DNA of 9,216 bases from Cyclobacteriaceae bacterium (GTDB taxonomy: Bacteria > Bacteroidota > Bacteroidia > Cytophagales > Cyclobacteriaceae). The notes below the pieces were generated by a model. It saw nothing but the letters and a program-made list of their open reading frames with translations, had not been told where the DNA came from and did not search any database. The stretch covers positions 1 through 9,216 of the forward strand of contig JALOMY010000096.1 in assembly GCA_025455225.1 (NCBI GenBank), in the 5' to 3' direction. Shown in pieces: positions 6,535 to 9,216 of this stretch (positions are counted from its first letter, which is position 1; each line of letters starts with the position of its first letter). The translations under genes were made by a program, and so were the position numbers.

Positions 6535-7911
6535 ATGGATAACCGTGGAAGTTTTTCAAGCCGGATAGGTTTTATTTTAGCCGCTGCAGGTTCGGCTGTC
6601 GGTTTAGGAAATATCTGGAGGTTTCCTTACCTGGCCGGACAAAATGGTGGTGCAGCCTTTCTCCTGATTTATCTGTTATTCATCTTCCTTCTTTGTTTTC
6701 CGGTTATGGTTGGTGAGATTGCCATTGGCCGTTCAGCCAGGCGAGATGCTTATGGTTCGTATACCCAATTAGGCGGGAAACGCTGGGGCAACCTGGGACT
6801 CTTTGGAATCATTGCAGGAATTTTCATTCTCTCATTTTATAATGTAGTTGCAGGCTGGGCATTCGGATATTTCCTCGAGATCTCATTTGGAAGCCTGCTT
6901 AATGAACCCGACTTCGGTGGCTTTTTCGGGACTTACGTGAATGATATCTCAGATAATTTTTGGTTTTCACTGGGCTTCATGGTGATCACCGCATTCGTTG
7001 TTTCAAAAGGTATTCAAAAAGGTGTTGAACGTGCCAATAAAATCATGATGCCTGCCTTGTACACGATTTTAATACTGTTAATAATCTATAGCCTGACACT
7101 GGATAACGCTTTGGCCGGAGTTCGTTTTTACCTGGTTCCGGAACTCAATGAGATAACGGCTCAAACCATCTTTGATGGACTAAAGCAAGCCTTCTTTTCT
7201 CTTTCACTTGGTATGGGGGCATTAATTACGTATGGATCCTATGTGGGAAAAAATCAGAACATAGTTTCTTCTGCAGCCATTATTTCATTTGCCGATTCCA
7301 TGGTTGCCTTCCTGGCCGGCTTCATGATCTTTCCTATGGTGTTTTCACAAAACATTTCTCCTACTGAAGGCCCTGCACTAGTATTTATTGTTTTACCCGA
7401 AGTCTTTCATGATATGGGTCCTCTGTTGGGGAGAATCATCGGTGGTTCCTTTTTTCTGTTACTATGTTTTGCAGCTTTAACTTCCACCATTTCTCTTCTG
7501 GAAGTACCTACCACGTATTTCGTAGACCAGGTAAAAATGCGCAGGGGGCGAATCGTTTGGGTATTGGCTTTATTTATCTTTATTGTTGGTCTTCCCACCA
7601 TGATGAGCCAGGGAATGGTACCGGCATTAAACCAGTTGCCATTCTATCTTAACCGGGATTTCCTTTCGTTTATTTCCGATATGTGTGATATCAGCCTGAC
7701 AGTAGGCGGTTGTTTAATGTGCATTTTCATTTCGTATAAATGGAACATCCGGAATTTTGATGAGGAACTGACACATGGAAGTCCAGGTTATATGCAATCC
7801 TTTTTACGGAAATACCTTCACTTTATGATCCGATATGTCTGCCCCATCCTGTTGGGAGGTTTATCGATCCTGATTATTGATAAGTATTTCGGTCTTGGAT
7901 TTTTCTTTTAA
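6535..7911 (+). CDS. NSS-family (SNF) sodium-coupled amino-acid transporter, MhsT-like
   Basis: Neurotransmitter:sodium symporter homologues use the Na+ gradient to import amino acids across the inner membrane. The 458-residue protein starts with the family hallmark GSAVGLGNIWRFPYLAGQNG (19-38) in helix 1, including G19, A21, V22 and N26 at LeuT sodium-site positions. Helix 8 has AALTSTISLLE (313-323), with T316/S317 at the Na2 site, and helix 6 has SLSLGMGALITYGSY (222-236). G163 and P173 form the G-x9-P motif described for helix 5 of MhsT. I count 11 hydrophobic helices, the last at about 428-449, so it lacks a twelfth helix, as MhsT does and LeuT does not. Length fits that subgroup. The substrate cannot be assigned; hydrophobic or aromatic amino acids are typical of relatives. 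The ATG is set by the conserved N-terminus; the Shine-Dalgarno is weak. The ClC gene follows after 13 bases, suggesting one transcript. Confidence 0.95.
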   Translation: MDNRGSFSSRIGFILAAAGSAVGLGNIWRFPYLAGQNGGAAFLLIYLLFIFLLCFPVMVGEIAIGRSARRDAYGSYTQLGGKRWGNLGLFGIIAGIFILSFYNVVAGWAFGYFLEISFGSLLNEPDFGGFFGTYVNDISDNFWFSLGFMVITAFVVSKGIQKGVERANKIMMPALYTILILLIIYSLTLDNALAGVRFYLVPELNEITAQTIFDGLKQAFFSLSLGMGALITYGSYVGKNQNIVSSAAIISFADSMVAFLAGFMIFPMVFSQNISPTEGPALVFIVLPEVFHDMGPLLGRIIGGSFFLLLCFAALTSTISLLEVPTTYFVDQVKMRRGRIVWVLALFIFIVGLPTMMSQGMVPALNQLPFYLNRDFLSFISDMCDISLTVGGCLMCIFISYKWNIRNFDEELTHGSPGYMQSFLRKYLHFMIRYVCPILLGGLSILIIDKYFGLGFFF

Positions 7912-7924
7912 TTAACTCGAGATC

Positions 7925-9216
7925 ATGAATGGTTGGGTGGAAAGACATACGATTCTTCTCAACTGGCTGCAGCATCGTTTAAGTGAGCGTCAGTTCTTTA
8001 TACTTTCCAGCATACTGGTCGGTCTCACTTCTGGGTTAGCAGCTGTTGTTCTAAAAAGCCTGGTTCATTTTATCAATGTATCGGTCACCCAGGATATCGC
8101 CCTTCCCTTCCAGTTTTCGATCTATTTATTTCTTCCATTTGTGGGTCTTCTATTTTCGGTGCTCTATGTGCAACGGTTTCACCGAAACACATTTGAGAAG
8201 GGTACTGTGTTTGTTCTTTACTCCATCACCCGAAAGTCAAGTCTGATTGCTCCCTTCCACATGGTAGCCCACATGATTACCAGTGCTTTGACCATCGGTT
8301 TTGGCGGATCATCTGGTTTGGAAGCTCCCATTGCCACTACTGGGTCGGCCATCGGTTCCAACTATGCACGTACATATCATTTAAATTACCGTCAACGCAC
8401 CCTGCTTCTCTCCTGTGGTGCGGCTGCCGGAGTTGCTGCTGCTTTTAATGCACCCATTGCGGGAGTTCTTTTTGCTATTGAAGTATTGCTAATTGACATA
8501 AGTGCTTCTGCTTTTATTCCCCTGATCATAGCTTCAGCTACAGGTGCTTTATGTTCCAATATTATACTTCATGATGGAATTCTTTTGTCGTTTAAATCCC
8601 AACTGCCTTTTAATTCCTCGAATGTTCCCTTCTACATATTCCTGGGAATTGGTGCAGGAATAATATCCTATTATCATTCCAGTGTATTTCTTGCAATGGA
8701 TCGCTGGTTCACCAAATGGAAGAATCCCTATTTAAAAGTGATATTGGGCGGCTCGGTATTGGCACTCCTCATCCTGTTGTTTCCACCCTTGTTTGGTGAA
8801 GGTTACTCCAATGTAATTGCATTATCAGAACAGAATACGCAGCAGTTATTCAACACCAGTATACTGAAGGACTTGATTACCAATGACTGGTGGATACTTC
8901 TTTTTGTAGGGATTGCTGTTGGCGCTACCATTTGCAGCGGTGGCAACGGTGGCAATTTTGCACCTTCGCTGATGACCGGGGCCTTTCTGGGATACCTTTT
9001 TTCACGCACAGTGAATTTGATCGGTCTTGGAAATATACCGGTAAGTAATTTTACCCTGGTTGCCATGGCCGGAGTAATGAGCGGTGTTTTGCATGCACCC
9101 CTCACGGCAATATTCCTGATTGCTGAAGTAACCGGTGGTTATGGCCTGATGATCCCGTTAATGCTGGTATCGGCAATAAGCTATACGGTCGCTAAGTTTC
9201 TGGAACCGGAATCCAT
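7925..9216 (+). CDS. ClC-family chloride channel/transporter (C-terminus cut by window edge)
   Basis: ClC proteins are inner-membrane homodimers that conduct chloride or exchange it for protons. The frame from ATG 7925 is open for 430 codons to the window end. Signatures are GFGGSSGLEAP (125-135) with the external gating glutamate E133, CGAAAGVAAAFNAPIAGVLF (164-183), CSGGNGGNFAPSLMTGAFLG (337-356) and AGVMSGVLHAPLTAIFLIAE (382-401). Two deviations stand out. The usual GSGIP chloride-binding segment is not recognisable: the region before helix F reads NTFEKGTVFVLYS (88-100). The position of the internal proton glutamate is valine (AIEV, V187), where E. coli ClcA has a second glutamate. Both may be features of a Bacteroidota clade. 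Whether it is a channel or an exchanger is open. The start is supported by the stop of the preceding NSS gene 13 bases upstream and by the basic, amphipathic N-terminus before the first helix (about 24-50). Any CBS domains would lie beyond the window. Confidence 0.93.
   Translation, partial: MNGWVERHTILLNWLQHRLSERQFFILSSILVGLTSGLAAVVLKSLVHFINVSVTQDIALPFQFSIYLFLPFVGLLFSVLYVQRFHRNTFEKGTVFVLYSITRKSSLIAPFHMVAHMITSALTIGFGGSSGLEAPIATTGSAIGSNYARTYHLNYRQRTLLLSCGAAAGVAAAFNAPIAGVLFAIEVLLIDISASAFIPLIIASATGALCSNIILHDGILLSFKSQLPFNSSNVPFYIFLGIGAGIISYYHSSVFLAMDRWFTKWKNPYLKVILGGSVLALLILLFPPLFGEGYSNVIALSEQNTQQLFNTSILKDLITNDWWILLFVGIAVGATICSGGNGGNFAPSLMTGAFLGYLFSRTVNLIGLGNIPVSNFTLVAMAGVMSGVLHAPLTAIFLIAEVTGGYGLMIPLMLVSAISYTVAKFLEPES

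Noticed and set aside
1..9216. Mobile elements, CRISPR arrays, tRNA/rRNA genes, phage or defence genes
   Set aside because: All coding space is filled by intact housekeeping and transport genes of uniform style. No terminal repeats, spaced repeats or tRNA-like folds were seen.

Overview
The window looks like chromosomal DNA of a member of the Bacteroidota, probably a Cytophagales-like or related lineage. Base composition is moderate to low GC. Start codons lack good Shine-Dalgarno sequences, and promoter-like elements fit the Bacteroidota pattern (TTTG about 19 bases before TAnnTTTG). The gene families (AGCS and NSS sodium symporters, a ClC protein with GLEAP in the filter, a CoaX-type pantothenate kinase, a sirtuin with few cysteines) also fit that phylum. 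The species cannot be fixed from the sequence. I see no mobile element, CRISPR array, tRNA, rRNA, prophage or atypical island. This is a housekeeping and transport region.

Left part (1-3223, minus strand): a tight apparent operon topA, sirtuin, coaX. topA encodes topoisomerase I. Nine bases after it comes a class III-type (deacylase) sirtuin that lacks the zinc-binding cysteines. The sirtuin stop overlaps the coaX start in an ATGA, and coaX (type III pantothenate kinase, first step of CoA synthesis) runs off the left edge. A CoA-making enzyme is thus coupled to an NAD-dependent enzyme that removes acyl groups derived from acyl-CoAs.

Middle (3224-6377): a 338-base divergent spacer, then a plus-strand AGCS (sodium:alanine type) symporter. 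It converges on a minus-strand gene for a 474-residue soluble protein of unknown function. The two stop codons share one TTAA palindrome. The unknown protein is the least explained gene here. It carries a GRFRPPT segment resembling the nucleotide-binding signature of nucleotidylyltransferases, but without the catalytic histidine pattern, and its leader can fold into a hairpin right at the start codon.

Right part (6378-9216, plus strand): a 157-base divergent spacer with promoter-like boxes for both sides, then an 11-helix NSS-family sodium-coupled amino-acid transporter. Thirteen bases later a ClC-family chloride channel or exchanger starts and is cut by the right edge. These two likely form one transcript, giving a Na+-driven importer next to an anion pathway. 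The ClC protein keeps the external gating glutamate but has valine where exchangers usually carry the internal proton glutamate.
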